This document shows, piece by piece, positions 1-10,992 of a DNA stretch of 64,000 nt; positions within the stretch are counted from its first letter, which is position 1; every line of letters starts with the position of its first letter. The DNA comes from Chionoecetes opilio (Eukaryota > Arthropoda > Malacostraca > Decapoda > Majidae). The notes below the pieces were generated by a model, which searched no databases, was not told where the DNA came from, and saw only the letters and a list, made by a program, of their open reading frames with translations. Where the stretch lies: assembly GCA_016584305.1 (NCBI GenBank), contig JACEEZ010023454.1:27990-91989 (forward strand), written 5' to 3'. The translations under genes were made by a program, and so were the position numbers.

Positions 1-2
1 GC

Positions 3-752
3 CTGACGATACTAGACTTCCACCCAAAATGTGAGTATCTGCCAGGCAAAGTAAATTTCGTGGCTGATTCATTATCACGAAATATTGCACTTGTAACCGC
101 AACACCTGAACCACCAAAACATGACAACCAAATCGCTATTCCCAACATTGAGGAGGAACAGCGAAATGATTCCTTCTGTGCTCCCATTATTTACTACTTG
201 GAGTCAGGTGATGATACACAATTGCCAAAATTACCTGTTCCACTTCCTGAGTTTAGGCTACATTACAACCTTTTGGTGCGAGATACATATCTCACGACAG
301 GACAGGAACCTAAACGCCAGGTTACACAGCTGATAATACCTTCTACACTTATACCAAGATTTCTTTCCCTTTTACATGATTCTAGCCTTGCAGGTCACCC
401 AGGGAAAGATAGATGTTTGCACCAAGCACATTTAGAATACTTTTGGCCATTCATGCGCCGTGATATTTTTGCACACATAGATAAATGTCAGTCATGCGCT
501 GAAACAAAGGGTTCAGTTGGTAAACCTGCTCCTATGCTACCTTATCCTACACCTAAAGGACCTTGGGAGACAATAGCCAAAGACTTGCTAAAACTCCCAC
601 TAACAGAATCTGGTTCTCAATACTTGTTAGTAGCCATTGATCATTTTTCTAGGTTTTCAGTTTTGGTCCCACTGAAGGACAAAACGGCTCTAACAGTTGC
701 TAAAGCACTTACGGATGAAGTTTTCTTTAAATTCAATACACCATCCACATTG
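3..752 (+). pseudogene. Ty3/gypsy pol, RNase H end plus integrase N-terminal half
   Basis: Open from base 3. The first residues match the end of a gypsy RNase H domain (VADSLSR). Next comes the integrase H2C2 zinc-binding domain: the second histidine is in GHPGKDR and the cysteines are in CQSC. The catalytic core follows, with the first catalytic Asp in AKDLLKLP and the characteristic AIDHFSRF segment. Integrase would insert element cDNA into host DNA. The frame is broken at 752 by a LINE; residues after that in the same reading frame are LINE-derived and are not part of this protein. The remaining integrase resumes at 3000. The Ty3/gypsy superfamily is secure; the clade is not determined. 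Confidence 0.88.
743..752 (+). repeat. Target-site duplication, left copy
   Basis: The 10-mer ATCCACATTG lies at the left edge of the LINE insertion and is repeated exactly at 2990-2999. It sits inside the integrase coding frame, so this marks the insertion point. Confidence 0.9.
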
Positions 753-2989
753 TTTACCAGAGTGCTGAGTTCTTTGGAACAGATCACAGATTTGTTGTTG
801 CTACACTTAAGCTTCATGTCAAGTCCAGAAGAATCTCAAGAGGTAACCATACTGTGTTTCATCTTGAGAAACTGAAGGACTTGACATGTGCTCATGAGTA
901 TGCAGTGACAGTCTCAAATCGGTTTGATGTGCTCGGTGCTCTCGGGGACCCTGTAGAACTGTGGGATACCTTCAAACGTGAAACTCTATAGGCTGCCAAG
1001 GAGTGTAATGGGGAGCGCCCGAGGTCAAGGCGTGGTTTTGTCTCGACAGAGACGCTGGAGAAAATCGAGGAGAGTCGCGCTGCCAGGCTGGCTGGGAACC
1101 AGGACCAGCACAGGGCTCTGTCACGCCGGACTAGAACCCTCCTGGGGAGAGACAAGGAGAGGTACGTCAGGAGTCTCGCTGAGGATGTCGAGGGTTATTT
1201 GAACGCTAATGACCTCCAACCCCCCTACCGAGCCCTGAAGAAGCTCCATTCCAAGTCTCCTTCTCGGGCGAGTGCTATTCGAACAGCACATGGGCGCCTC
1301 GTGTCGGACATGGATGGACAGATGGCTCGTTGGGCTGAGTACTTTGGGCAGTTGTTCACGGTGGACCCTCCAACTGAGCAGCTTCACACAACTGGGTTAC
1401 AGGCAGTGGATGCCGATCCTCCCATTGACGAAACCGCACCCTCTCTTGATGAAGTCAGAGAGGCTGTAGCAAAGTTGAGGGGTGGAAAGGCAGCTGGTGT
1501 TTGTAATATCAGTGCGGAGCTCCTCAAAGCTGGGGGTGAGGCCTTGATCCGCGGGTTGCATGCTGTCCTGACTGCCGTGTGGCAATCAGGTACCATTCCT
1601 CCTGACTGGAAAAGGGGGCTAGTCGTCCCTATCTGTAAAGGGAAAGGGGACCGTCAGGACTGCAACAATTACCGCGGTATTACACTGCTCAGCGTACCAG
1701 GCAAGGTGCTAGCCCATCTATTGCTGACACGAATTCGCAGTCATCTGGTGAAGCATCAGAGACCTCAGCAGTCTGGGTTCACGCCTGGTAAGTCAACAAC
1801 GGACCGTATCCTAGCTCTTCGTGTCCTGGTGGAACGCCGACGTGAGTTTCGACAGGGGATGCTTGCAGACTATGTTGATCTCAAGAAAGCGTTTGACTCA
1901 GTGCATCGTGAGTCACTCTGGGATCTTCTGCGACTTCGAGGGATTACTGCAAGGACTATTGGTTTGATAACTGGTCTGTATTCTGGGACTGAGAGTGCTG
2001 TGAAGTGTGGGGCAGGTGTATCCAGCTTCTTTCCTGTGAATACAGGAGTGAGGCAAGGGTGCGTCCTTGCCCCATCACTTTTCAACGCTTGTATGGACTG
2101 GGTATTGGACAAGGTTGTAGATCAAAGTGATTGTGGAGCATCCGTCGGCAACACCAAGATCACTGATCTTGTTTTTGCCGATGATGCAGTAATCTTTGCT
2201 GAGTCGCTGGAGGTCCTGGTGATGGCTCTCGAGGCGCTGCACGAGGAGGCAAAGCCTTTGGGACTTGAGGTCTCCTGGCTCAAGACCAAGGTCCATGTGT
2301 TTGGAGACTTACTAGATGAAGCAGTACAGTCTGTTCATGCGTGTGGCGAGGACATTGAGATCTTGGAAAGTTTTACATACCTTGGTAGCGCAGTCTATAA
2401 TGACGGCGGGTCACGTTAAGAAGTCTTACGGCTGATTGGCATAGCCCACGGTGTTATGGACTCGCTCAGCGGGAGTATTTGGCGTTGTCGGTACCTGTAC
2501 AGGAGGACAAAGATCCGGATCTTCAGGTCGCTTGTGATCCCTGTCTTACTCTATGGTTGTGAGACACGGACACTAAATAGTGACTTGAAGAGACGAATCA
2601 ATGCCTTTGGTAATAAGTGTCTTCGCAGAATAATGGGGTATCGCTGGGATGATTACGTGTCAAATCAGCGATTGCACCGTGAGACTGAATCGAGGCCTAT
2701 TACCTGCATAGTCCGTCACCGCCAACTTCGGCTATATGGGCATGTGGCACGCTACCCTGAAACCGATCCTTCCCATCGGGTTGTATCTGTAAGAGACAAT
2801 CCGGCATGGAAGAGGCCAAGGGGGCGCCCACAAGGCTCGTTGCTAGGGCAAGTTGATGTTTCTTGTCGAGAGCTGCTTGGTATGGGAAAGGAGCCTGCAT
2901 GGGAACTCGCGCGTGGTGACCCCCGGAAGTGGCGTCGTAGGGTGGGCGAGGCGACGCGCCCCCCGGCGTATGCCCCCAATGATTGATTG
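753..2989 (+). mobile_element. Non-LTR retrotransposon (LINE copy a), 5'-truncated, RTE-like
   Basis: About 2.24 kb with coding capacity for the end of an apurinic-type endonuclease, a linker, reverse transcriptase and a C-terminal region. It ends in a short TGATT/TGAT repeat tail rather than poly(A), as is common in RTE-type elements. It is bounded by a perfect 10-bp duplication, so this is a genuine 5'-truncated insertion. Four further copies or fragments of the same family occur at 5847-6851 (-), 31961-32993 (-), 46207-46585 (-) and 51317-53141 (+). The clade call (RTE/BovB-like) is tentative. Confidence 0.9.
785..2986 (+). pseudogene. LINE endonuclease remnant and reverse transcriptase (copy a)
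   Basis: One reading frame covers 785-2986 without frameshift but with two nonsense codons: TAG at 989-991 and TAA at 2417-2419. The second is CAA in copy d, so it is a C-to-T change. The start resembles the end of the endonuclease (HRFVVATLKLH). RT motifs follow in order: NNYRGITLLSVPGKV, the catalytic Asp in DLKKAFDSV, GVRQGCVLAPSLFN, the catalytic FADD box, and the FTYLG thumb motif. The C-terminal part has the RRINAFGNKCLRRI and LRLYGHVARYP motifs usual after RT in this group. The product would reverse transcribe its own RNA at a nicked target. It is inactive through the two stops and the missing endonuclease. Confidence 0.88.
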
Positions 2990-2999
2990 ATCCACATTG
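2990..2999 (+). repeat. Target-site duplication, right copy
   Basis: Second copy of ATCCACATTG, directly after the LINE TGATTGATTG tail and directly before the resumed integrase frame. Confidence 0.9.
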
Positions 3000-3778
3000 C
3001 TCTTGGACAATGGTACCGAGTTTAACAATCAAATTCTAACTGAAATTTGCAAACTCTTCAATATGAATTAATGTAACATAACTAGTTATCACCCTAGCAG
3101 CAACGGCATGGTAGAAAGACAAAATAGGAAGATATTCAATTTTTGAAGTCATTAGCTCAACCATACAGTTCACACTGGGATGAATGGATGCCCCAAGTGT
3201 CTGCCACACTTAACTCTTCCTTACACAAGTCTACATGTGAAACACCACATTTCACTGTATTTGGGCAAGACAAAAGACTACCTTACACTCTTCTAGAGCA
3301 GAGTACACAGCCAATATATAATTTTAATGACTACGTAACAGTTAGAGTGGCTGATTTTCAGAAAATATACAAGCGTGTCACAGACGCTATTGATTTGTCC
3401 AGAGAGGACATGATTAAATACCAACGCCCATACACAGCAGAAAAGCCAATTGCTATAGGTGATGTAGTATACTTTCAGGTACAACAATTAACGTCAAAGT
3501 TAGATTCTACATTTGAAGGACCTTACAGGGTCATTGCCATTGAGCATGGACACAAAATAACTATCCAGCATATTTATAAATACCATGCAAAGACAGTCCA
3601 TATAGCCCAGGTTAAACGAGTAGCTAGAGGATTAGATACAGGTGAAGAATTGCCATGCCCAAATACTAAAACACAGGACACACCTGTAGTTAATGATGAC
3701 ACACACACTGCTACAAATGATTACCGTCAAAAATTGCGGTCACACTACTGCGTGTGTGACCGCAGTAGACCGAAGTAG
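3000..3778 (+). pseudogene. Ty3/gypsy integrase C-terminal half
   Basis: This resumes the interrupted integrase. The second catalytic Asp lies in LLDNGTEF near the start and the catalytic Glu in NGMVERQNRKI near 3112. A GPF/Y-like module follows (FEGPYRVI around 3515-3540) with a basic tail. An in-frame TAA at 3069-3071 and a frameshift in the T run at 3141-3144 damage the frame independently of the LINE. From 3143 to the stop at 3778 the shifted frame is open. No envelope-like ORF follows. Confidence 0.85.
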
Positions 3779-5846
3779 TGTCATTCCATTCCATACCATT
3801 CCATATCATTACATTTTATATCAGTTCACCTGATTATTTCACAATTATCATGTATTCTGAATTTTAATGTTTGTTGTTCTCTTTTTAGGAAAAAAAGGTC
3901 TCACAAACACACTAAGCCAATGTTATTAACACTCTTGAAAATACTTAACAATGTGTTTTTTAACGATTTCTTTGTTTGCTACATATTGTTCTGACCAACT
4001 ACTAGTAGTAAACTGATATAGTTTCCATGTTTACCTTGAACTCTTGCACGATAGAAACTCTAATGGATAGCAAACCTAGATAACCTATGTATATCTCTTC
4101 ACACTAGAATCTATTATGTAATTGTTAAAGTTTGCACCACAGTGCTCTGCATGACATTCTTTCTTCCTCAATTGATGGAATTATTACGCACTTATTGTAG
4201 AAATACAATATTTACTTGCATGGAATACTAACCGATTGCATTAATACTATCCCATGTATAAATGCATACGTGAATTACATTCACTACAGGAATGGATTAT
4301 CTTATGTCCTTCCTGTTGTACCACGATCACTATTTGAATGATAGGATTGTGTACTTACTAACATACTAATCTAGGTACTGTATGCATGACAAGCAGTTCC
4401 TCTAGAACTATTTTCACACATGATGCTCACATGTATTACCTACTAGCAGAAAGGATGCCCTCCGGGCACCTTTCTCCTAGCTCCTGCTGAGGGCTGTGGA
4501 CCTGCGGCCCAATGGGAGGCCTGCGGCCATGTTGTGTTATGTTGATAAGAAGAAGAAAAACTCTACCATCTCCCCAAGTCGATCACGGCAAACAAATTTG
4601 GACTACAAAGTCAAGTCTCTATCTCGCACGGTTTAACAGCTACAGCTGTTTTTAGGTTGTTTTTGCTTGCCACGCCCACCGGGGACGAACACGCCCCTTA
4701 AACCATCTTCCATCCCCCCAAGTCGATCACGGCCAACAATTTTGGACTACAGTGTCAAGTCTGATAAATAAAATAATTTGATTTACTAAAATTAATAATA
4801 GTATCCCCATAAAATGTTCATTCTCTCTAGTATAAATTTTAGAGAAAATGTTCCAGCAGACTATAGCAGCCACAGCCGTTTTTAGGTTGTTTTTCCTGGC
4901 CACGCCCACCAGGGTCGGCCACGCGCCATCGAAACATAGCCTATGTTCTCCGCTGGGTCATGAGGATTCCAAATATGTGCGGCATGTGGGGTTTTGGCCA
5001 TCTGTAGCCGAGTCTATAACGAACATACAGACACACAGACAGACACAGACAAATTTTGAGATTTATATAATATTATATAGATGTACAACTAACTAACCAT
5101 TTAGTATTACTTACAAACAAATTCAAACTCGCAGAGAAATTACGAATGACTACTTGTCTTCATACAGACCTCAGAAAACATTGATTGATCACAGTTAAAC
5201 TTTTCTCTCTTAACATTGTTCACCATTGACGAATATAATTTTATTACTCAGTTTAAGTTTTCTTCCTCTCAGTAAGGATTGATAAAGCATTTCCTTTGCT
5301 ACCGACCGCATGGCACTATCAACATATTTTGAAATTTTTACCCTATCTGAAATTTTACATAGTTCTTTGTTCATTGTAACTTTACCATCAACATCTTTGC
5401 TAATCTCTGAGAATTCCATGCTTGTTTCAGACACTTTCTCCTTTCATGGTAAATAATATCAATCTGTGCCCAGTTTTATTTTTTCCAATTTAAAAGTTTC
5501 AGCTTTTGCATCTAAAATTTGCTCTAATGAGGATTAATGTATTATTCCACGTCATACCAAATATGCCCACCTTATCATTTTACAGCTCGAAATGCTTTAC
5601 CAGTTACCTGTGCATTTCCCTTCATAAGATTTACCTCCAATCGGAGGCTTTTGCCTGAGTGACAGTTTCTTGTCCTCAGGCATAATCCATACTTTAATGG
5701 TTAATCATGCTTCTTTAGCACATGATTCCTACAAGTTCAATACAAGAGTGTTCATCACTCTACCTGTTATACATCTCCATGTTTTCTGAAGTTCATTCAA
5801 ATGTGTAAACTTCATTTAATTTCTCTGCCAGTCAATTTTTACACTC
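3779..5846. other. Non-coding stretch with short repeat modules
   Basis: No gene seen. A module starting CCCCAAGTCGATCACGGC and ending in a GGCCACGCCCACC-like box occurs twice as a diverged direct repeat (about 4563-4680 and 4703-4910). A GC-rich patch at 4440-4545 and an (ACAGAC)n-type run followed by AT-rich sequence at about 5027-5090 look like ends of non-autonomous repeats. 5100-5846 holds nothing I recognise. Confidence 0.5.
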
Positions 5847-6851
5847 AATCAATCATCAATCATTGGGGGCATACGCCGGGGGGCGCGTCGCCTCGCCCAC
5901 CCTACGACGCCACTCCCGGGGGTCACCACGCGCGAGTTCCCATGCAGGCTCCTTTCCCATACCAAGCAGCTCTCGACAAGAAACATCAACTTGCCCCAGC
6001 AACGAGCCTTGTGGGCACCCCCTTGGCCTCCTCCACGCCGGATTGTCTCTTACAGATACAACCCGATGGGAAGGATCGGTTTCAGGGTAGCGTGCCACAT
6101 GCCCATATAGCCGAAGTTGGCGCTGACGGACTATGCAGGTAATAGGCCTCGATTCAGTCTCACGGTGCAATCGCTGATTTGACACTTAATCATTCCAGCG
6201 ATACCCATGATTCTGCGAAGACACTTATTACCAAAGGCATTGATTCGTCTCTTCAAGTCACTATTTAGTGTCTATGTCTCACAACCATAGAGTAATACAG
6301 GGATCACAAGCGACTTGATGATCCGGATCTTTGTCCTTCTGCACAGGTACCGACAACGCCAAATACTCCCGCTGAGTGAGTCCATAACACCGTGGGCTAT
6401 GCCAATCCGCCGTAAGACTTCTTGACGTGACCCGCCGTCATTATGGACTGCGCTACCAAGGTATGTAAAACTTTCCAAGATCTCAATGTCCTCGCACACA
6501 CGCATGAACAGACTGTGCTGCTTCATCTAGTAAGTCTCCAAATACCTGGACCTTGGTCTTGAGCCAGGAGACCTCAAGTCCAAAGGCTTTGACTCCTCGT
6601 GCAGCGCCTCGAGAGCCATCACCAGGACCTCCAGCGACTCAGCCAAAGATTACTGCATCATCGGCAAAAACAAGATCAGTGATCTTGGTGTTGCCGACGG
6701 ATGCTCCACAATCACTTTGATCTACAACCTTGTCCAATACCCAGTCCATACAAGAGTTGAAAAGTGATGGGGCAAGGACGCACCCTTGCCTCACTCCTGT
6801 ATTCACAGGAAAGAAGCTGGATACACCTGCCCCACACTTCACAGCACTCTC
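5847..6851 (-). mobile_element. LINE copy b, 5'-truncated fragment
   Basis: Reverse copy of the LINE at 753-2989. Its TGATT-type 3' tail is at 5847-5866 and the body stops abruptly at 6851 within the region before RT motif 4. Visible protein pieces include GVRQGCVLAPSLFN, the FADDAV box (6639-6887), the FTYLGSAV motif and the C-terminal LRLYGHVARYP segment (5856-6185). Frameshifts separate these blocks. No clear target duplication was found. The next bases belong to a minisatellite that is present in bulk at 53.7-57.3 kb. Confidence 0.87.
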
Positions 6852-6902
6852 GTCATATCGCACCACAGCAAAGAAGTCTAGACTCACCGATAGGTCATAC
6901 CA
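6852..6902 (+). repeat. Remnant of the 43-bp minisatellite
   Basis: Contains GTCATATCGCACCACA and ACCGATAGGTCATACC, the unit of the 53.69-57.29 kb array, and runs straight into the sequence that also follows that array in copy 2. Only about one unit remains here, next to the LINE b breakpoint. Confidence 0.85.
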
Positions 6903-7047
6903 TACTAAGTTTTAACGTGTAAACTTTATGTTTAAAACTGGTTCATTGTCACAATGAAATATTTTCATCACCGAAACGCCTATTACTATATGTTTTTACC
7001 GTAAACAATTTAAAAGCTTCCCTGCATTAAATGCTTGTATTCTGCAG

Positions 7048-7154
7048 GCGAGAGGTCCCCTGCGGAAGCTCCCTTGGACGAAGACTTCGACACTATCCTG
7101 GCTCACATTGGAATCGGGAAGTGAATGTCATCTACTACATTGCCTTCGCTTACT
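7048..7154 (+). pseudogene. SLC22-type transporter, early coding exon, copy 1 (broken)
   Basis: Bounded by TCTGCAG before 7048 and a GTAGGT donor at 7155. Read with a split first codon it encodes the acidic N-terminal segment typical of SLC22 proteins (DEDFDTILAHIG), just before transmembrane segment 1. Compared with copy 2 (108 bp) this exon is 107 bp: one G is missing, turning a Trp codon into TGA at 7122-7124 and shifting the frame. Splice sites are intact. It is either a pseudogenising change or a sequencing error; a second frame-altering difference in exon 28331-28489 favours a dead copy. No initiator exon was found upstream. Confidence 0.78.
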
Positions 7155-7429
7155 GTAGGTATTCTTCTGTCTGCACGTGCATGTTATTTCATCATAGTAT
7201 TTTACAGTGTTCAGATGCAAGCAGAAATTAAAATGTTCACAGATGGCAAAAACATTTTCTATTAGGAGCAATTTTCCAAAATAAATAAGTTTAATAGTGT
7301 GATTACCACATATTTGTAAGCACAACAGTTTGCATAGAACTTAGCACTTTCATTAACATGGATGTTTACCTCGGTCCCGTAATGTTTATTTTTTATTATT
7401 TTCTGATCATTGAGGTGCAAATTAATTTA

Positions 7430-7468
<39 letters not shown>

Positions 7469-7555
7469 CTACATGAGAACGTATCAATCCAGTTCAGCAT
7501 TTCATTTCATTTATTTCCCTTTCCCTATTAGACTTAGCTTCGTATTATTACCATG
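7155..7555. other. Intron with (TA)n
   Basis: Intron sequence shared with copy 2 (57530-58000), including a (TA)n run at about 7433-7467. No gene. Confidence 0.6.
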
Positions 7556-7866
7556 CCATGCTTCTTGTCATTGTGACAAGATGAAAGCTTGTCTTCCGTG
7601 ACAAGAAGCATCTTGTCATTGTGACAAGATGAAAACTTGTCTTCCATGACAAGATGCTTCTTGTCATTGTGACAAGATGAAAGCTTGTCTTCCATGACAA
7701 GAAGCATCTTGTCATGGTTGATAAGTTAAATTAAATTTTGTCAGTGACAAGATTTATCTTGTGATCACGTTCGCAGAACAAGTTGTTTCTAGTCACACTA
7801 ACAAGTTGTTTTTTTGGAGATCTTCACCATCTCATATCTCTACATTGCTGCCGTTGTTACATTGTT
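7556..7866. repeat. CTTGTCA/TGACAAG palindromic minisatellite, copy 1 only
   Basis: Repeated CTTGTCATTGTGACAAG cores separated by ATGAAA(A/G)CTTGTCTTCC. Each core is a near-perfect palindrome. The block is absent from copy 2, where flanking CATGCCATG is joined directly to CTTTTAAACACATTTTACC, so it arose or was inserted after the duplication. Confidence 0.85.
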
Positions 7867-8104
7867 GCTTTTAAACACATTTTACCTTGGTGAAAATCAG
7901 ACACAATGCTTTGCATCAAGGTGAGAAAAATGTGCGCATTGGTGAGCACACCATCAGACAAGGGAGAGGAGGAGTCAATAGCGTTGATCCATTTCGCCTA
8001 TTCGTTGTTCCTTGATGGAGAAAAACAAAATCATATAATTCCCACGATTCATGAGGAAAATATAGATATAATTATATATCCACCTAGTTAAGTAATATAT
8101 TTGT

Positions 8105-8690
8105 TGTGTATCCGTCATATTCAAGCATTTCAAGTGCCCTGTAGTACGTGAACCTGCCAGTACTTCGACAAAAGTCCTAGCTACTGCATGAAAGCTATAT
8201 TACCCGGACCTAACGCCATGAGCAGATCTTTTAAGACTGGGAACGGATACCTGTCATCCTCTGAGACCTGATTCACTCGCCGAACGTCTATACTTGGGCG
8301 AAAGATTCCATCCTTTTTCGGGACGAGGAACAAAGGGGTGTTCCATGGTGAGCATGAGTGTTGAATAACTCCTTGCTCCAACATTTCCTCTACATGTGTA
8401 TCTACTACAGCCCGTTGGCTGTGAAGTAGCCTGTTAGCATGAATGTAGACCGGTTTGGTCCCTGGACTGTAATGCTCCGCTTTATCGGTAGCACCAAGAG
8501 CTTCACCGGGGAGTGCAATGACATCTCGGTACTGACCCAAGAGCTCCAGGAGTGAGTGGTTTAACTCCGGGTAGTCCACGACGTTGACAAGCGAACTTAG
8601 GATTGGATCCAGACCCAGCTGGATGCCAACGGCGGACTACTGCACCGTAGCGACACAAGCATTAGGCAACTCCAATGGTTCAGGTACAAC
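8105..8690 (-). pseudogene. Ty3/gypsy reverse transcriptase fragment in intron, copy 1
   Basis: Reverse-strand ORF 8181-8579 shows the start of a gypsy RT: YIHANRLLHSQRAVVD, then NTPLFLVPKKDG and DVRRVNQVSEDDRYPFP. It ends at a stop before LLSKYWQV, where the catalytic Asp of the LDLLSGYWQ-type motif is replaced. The same stop exists in copy 2 (59304-59702), so the fragment was dead before duplication. The upstream part of this fragment continues beyond the 15.4-kb insert at 24095-24240. Confidence 0.85.
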
Positions 8691-8705
8691 CTTCCGCACA
8701 CAAAA

Positions 8706-8885
8706 CAAAAGTTAGTCATGGTGACTAACTTAGCATACTAAAGCCGTGGGGTCTAAAACGAGTAACCCAAGTTAGTCACGCTGAGTAACAATGGTTAGTC
8801 ATTTTTTGAGTAACTACCTAGTAAATCCGAGTATGGTCTTAGTAAAAAAAAAATGACTAACCAGTTTGTCAAGTTCACCGTTTTG
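8706..8885. repeat. GTTAGTCA/TGACTAAC repeat cluster
   Basis: AGTTAGTCA, TGACTAAC and GAGTAAC motifs recur about ten times in both orientations, directly inside the left end of the 15.4-kb insert. Confidence 0.65.
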
Positions 8886-8904
8886 AGTATCCACATTAGT
8901 AAAT

Positions 8905-9525
8905 TTGACTAAGGGGGCAAAAAATGCACCTTTAGGGGGGCAAAAAAATGCACCTTTAGGGGTGCAGGTTTTGCACCTTTATAGGTGCAACTTTTGCACC
9001 TTTTGGAGGGGTGCACTTTTGCACCCATATAGGTGCAGCAAATGCACCTTTAAGGGTGCAACTTTGCAACTTTAAAGGTGCAAAACTATCACATTTTGCA
9101 CCTTTAAGGGTGCAAGGTTGCACCTTAACACTAGTGTGCTACTTTTTGCACCTTTTGGAATTGGAATTTTGGGTGCGATTTTGCACCCATATGGGTGCAA
9201 AAAATGCACCTTTAGGGGTGCAACTTTTGCACCTTTATAGGTGCAACTTTTGCACTTTTATAGGTGCAACTTTTGCACCTTTTGGAGGGATGCACTTTTG
9301 CACCCATATGGGTGCAACAAATGCATCTTTAAGGGTGAAATTTTGCACATTTAAAGATGCAAAATTATGTTCCACTTTTGCACCTTTAAAGGTGCAAAAG
9401 CTGCACCCACGTTCAAAACTACAGTTATTACACCTTCTGGAAGAGTGCAACATTACACCCTATTGTACAAATAGGGTGCAATTATGCACCCCTCCAGAAG
9501 GTGCAAAACTGTACCTCTGCACCTC
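8905..9525. repeat. GGTGCA/TGCACC palindromic repeat array
   Basis: About 600 bp in which TTTGCACCTTTA and TAAAGGTGCAAA alternate, producing chains of short palindromes such as GCACCTTTAAAGGTGC. Units differ in spacing and in CCTTTTGGAGG inserts. ORFs here on both strands are shadows of the repeat. Confidence 0.85.
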
Positions 9526-9557
9526 CAGGATTGCAATTATAGTTATCTGTCCTTTAT

Positions 9558-9662
9558 GGATCTTTAAAGGAAGAATTCCCCATATCATATTTTTTGATGG
9601 CAAGTTAGAGTAACTTGCTATCAAAAATTATAATATCATGAATTCCTCCTTTTATAAGATCC
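9558..9662. repeat. Imperfect hairpin, about 50-bp arms
   Basis: GGATCTTTAAAGGAAGAATTCC at the left pairs imperfectly with GAATTCCTCCTTTTATAAGATCC at the right; the centre is GGCAAGTTAGAGTAACTTGC. Probably a foldback or MITE remnant. Confidence 0.7.
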
Positions 9663-10865
9663 GTAATGAACAGACATTTGCATTCTTGAAGGTGAGGTTG
9701 TTGCTGCAAGAGGGACATGTACACAAACAGCTTCTCTGATGCCCAAATCAATGTGGAAGTTCCTGCCCAATAAGTACTTCTCAAAATTAAAGCAAGGATC
9801 TTAATAAACCAGCATTCATGTTAACATTGTCTACTTTACTTGTCTTTAAAGCGAAATATAAGCATTAAAGGAAAAATAACAGGATTAAGTTAATAAGGAT
9901 ATAATACATGATTATAGAATTACATTTTTATTAAAGCTGAAACAACTTGAGATTAGAAAAAAATACAATGTTAGATTAATGTGTACATGTTTACAGGGTA
10001 GGAATGAAAGACAATCTACTTAGTTCGCGATTTGTCCTTCAACGCTAAAAGATCAGGGGGATGGAAATATATTTCCGATACTTATCTTTGCAAACTGAAC
10101 ACAAATTACGTTATTTAGTTTTAAATATCTTAACACCAAATCTATGAAAATTGAACCATGGAAATTTTTCAGATATATGACTTACTTTTTTTTCATGCTA
10201 ATGATAAATAAGGCAATCATCATCTAAAATCGAAAAACGCGACAGTTGGCCAACCTAACCCTATGCATTATTGCAATAGCCTGTGACTGATTAAGTGATT
10301 ATTTACGGGAAAATGCTATTGGAAATTATTGGGCCTGGCTATAATATTGTGTAAAAGTAGAAAATATTGTGTACATAGCCATCATACAGGTATCAAAATA
10401 TACTGCAAACACTGATCTTATAAGTGAGATTAGTGCAACATCTTGTAGAGAAAGAAATATATACTTGAAGCTCTTTTTACTCAAACGCATTAAAGTAGGA
10501 AGGGAGTACATAAAATGCAATAAATATTTTAAAAGGTGACATCTGATGAAAAGCTTTTGAATTGCTATGCAATGTTTAAGAAGGACGAAAAAAAAAAATA
10601 ACTGGTGGATAGTTTAGCATTAAAAAGCCTAACAACTGGAAAAATACAACCTAAGAATTTTTTTCTAGAAAACTGGAAAAGATGAGACATTCACTGAAAA
10701 GAAGCAAGATACACAATAAAATAACGCAGTGGCCAGTGGGAATATGGCTAATTCCACATATCAAATGACTGGCCTAGATGCCTTGCTAATTCTATTTATT
10801 ACTGCTTACAAGAATGCCAGTAGCTAATATTGTAGTATATTATATGCAGTGATATGCTCCATACC
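9663..10865. other. AT-rich sequence, nothing recognised
   Basis: No coding, RNA or repeat signal that I can support. Confidence 0.5.
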
Positions 10866-10992
10866 ATCATTTCCTACCTTATGTGCATAGCCTACCTTAT
10901 ACAATCTGTTTGTACATACAACATTACTATTATAACACTGCTGTACAAACAGGTTGTGTAAGCTAGGCCATGCACATAAGGTAGGAAATGAT
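10866..10992. repeat. Hairpin with about 50-bp arms
   Basis: ATCATTTCCTACCTTATG at the left is the reverse complement of CATAAGGTAGGAAATGAT at the right. The arms continue to TTTGTAC/GTACAAA around a short AT-rich loop. Likely a small MITE. Confidence 0.75.

Larger units (their letters stand above)
1..3778 (+). mobile_element. Ty3/gypsy LTR retrotransposon, 5' cut by window edge, split by a LINE
   Basis: The pol region runs from the end of RNase H through integrase to a GPF/Y-type C-terminal module. It is interrupted at 753-2989 by a LINE. Coding sequence on either side of the insertion is in register once one copy of the target duplication is discounted. The right part carries an extra stop and a frameshift, so the element is dead. 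The 5' LTR, gag and most of pol lie left of the window. I could not delimit a 3' LTR after 3778; a purine run near 3889-3899 may be a polypurine tract, but this is weak. Confidence 0.9.

Noticed and set aside
9011..9613. 200-codon ORF
   Set aside because: Composed of translated GGTGCA/TGCACC repeats with ORFs on both strands; no protein family signal.
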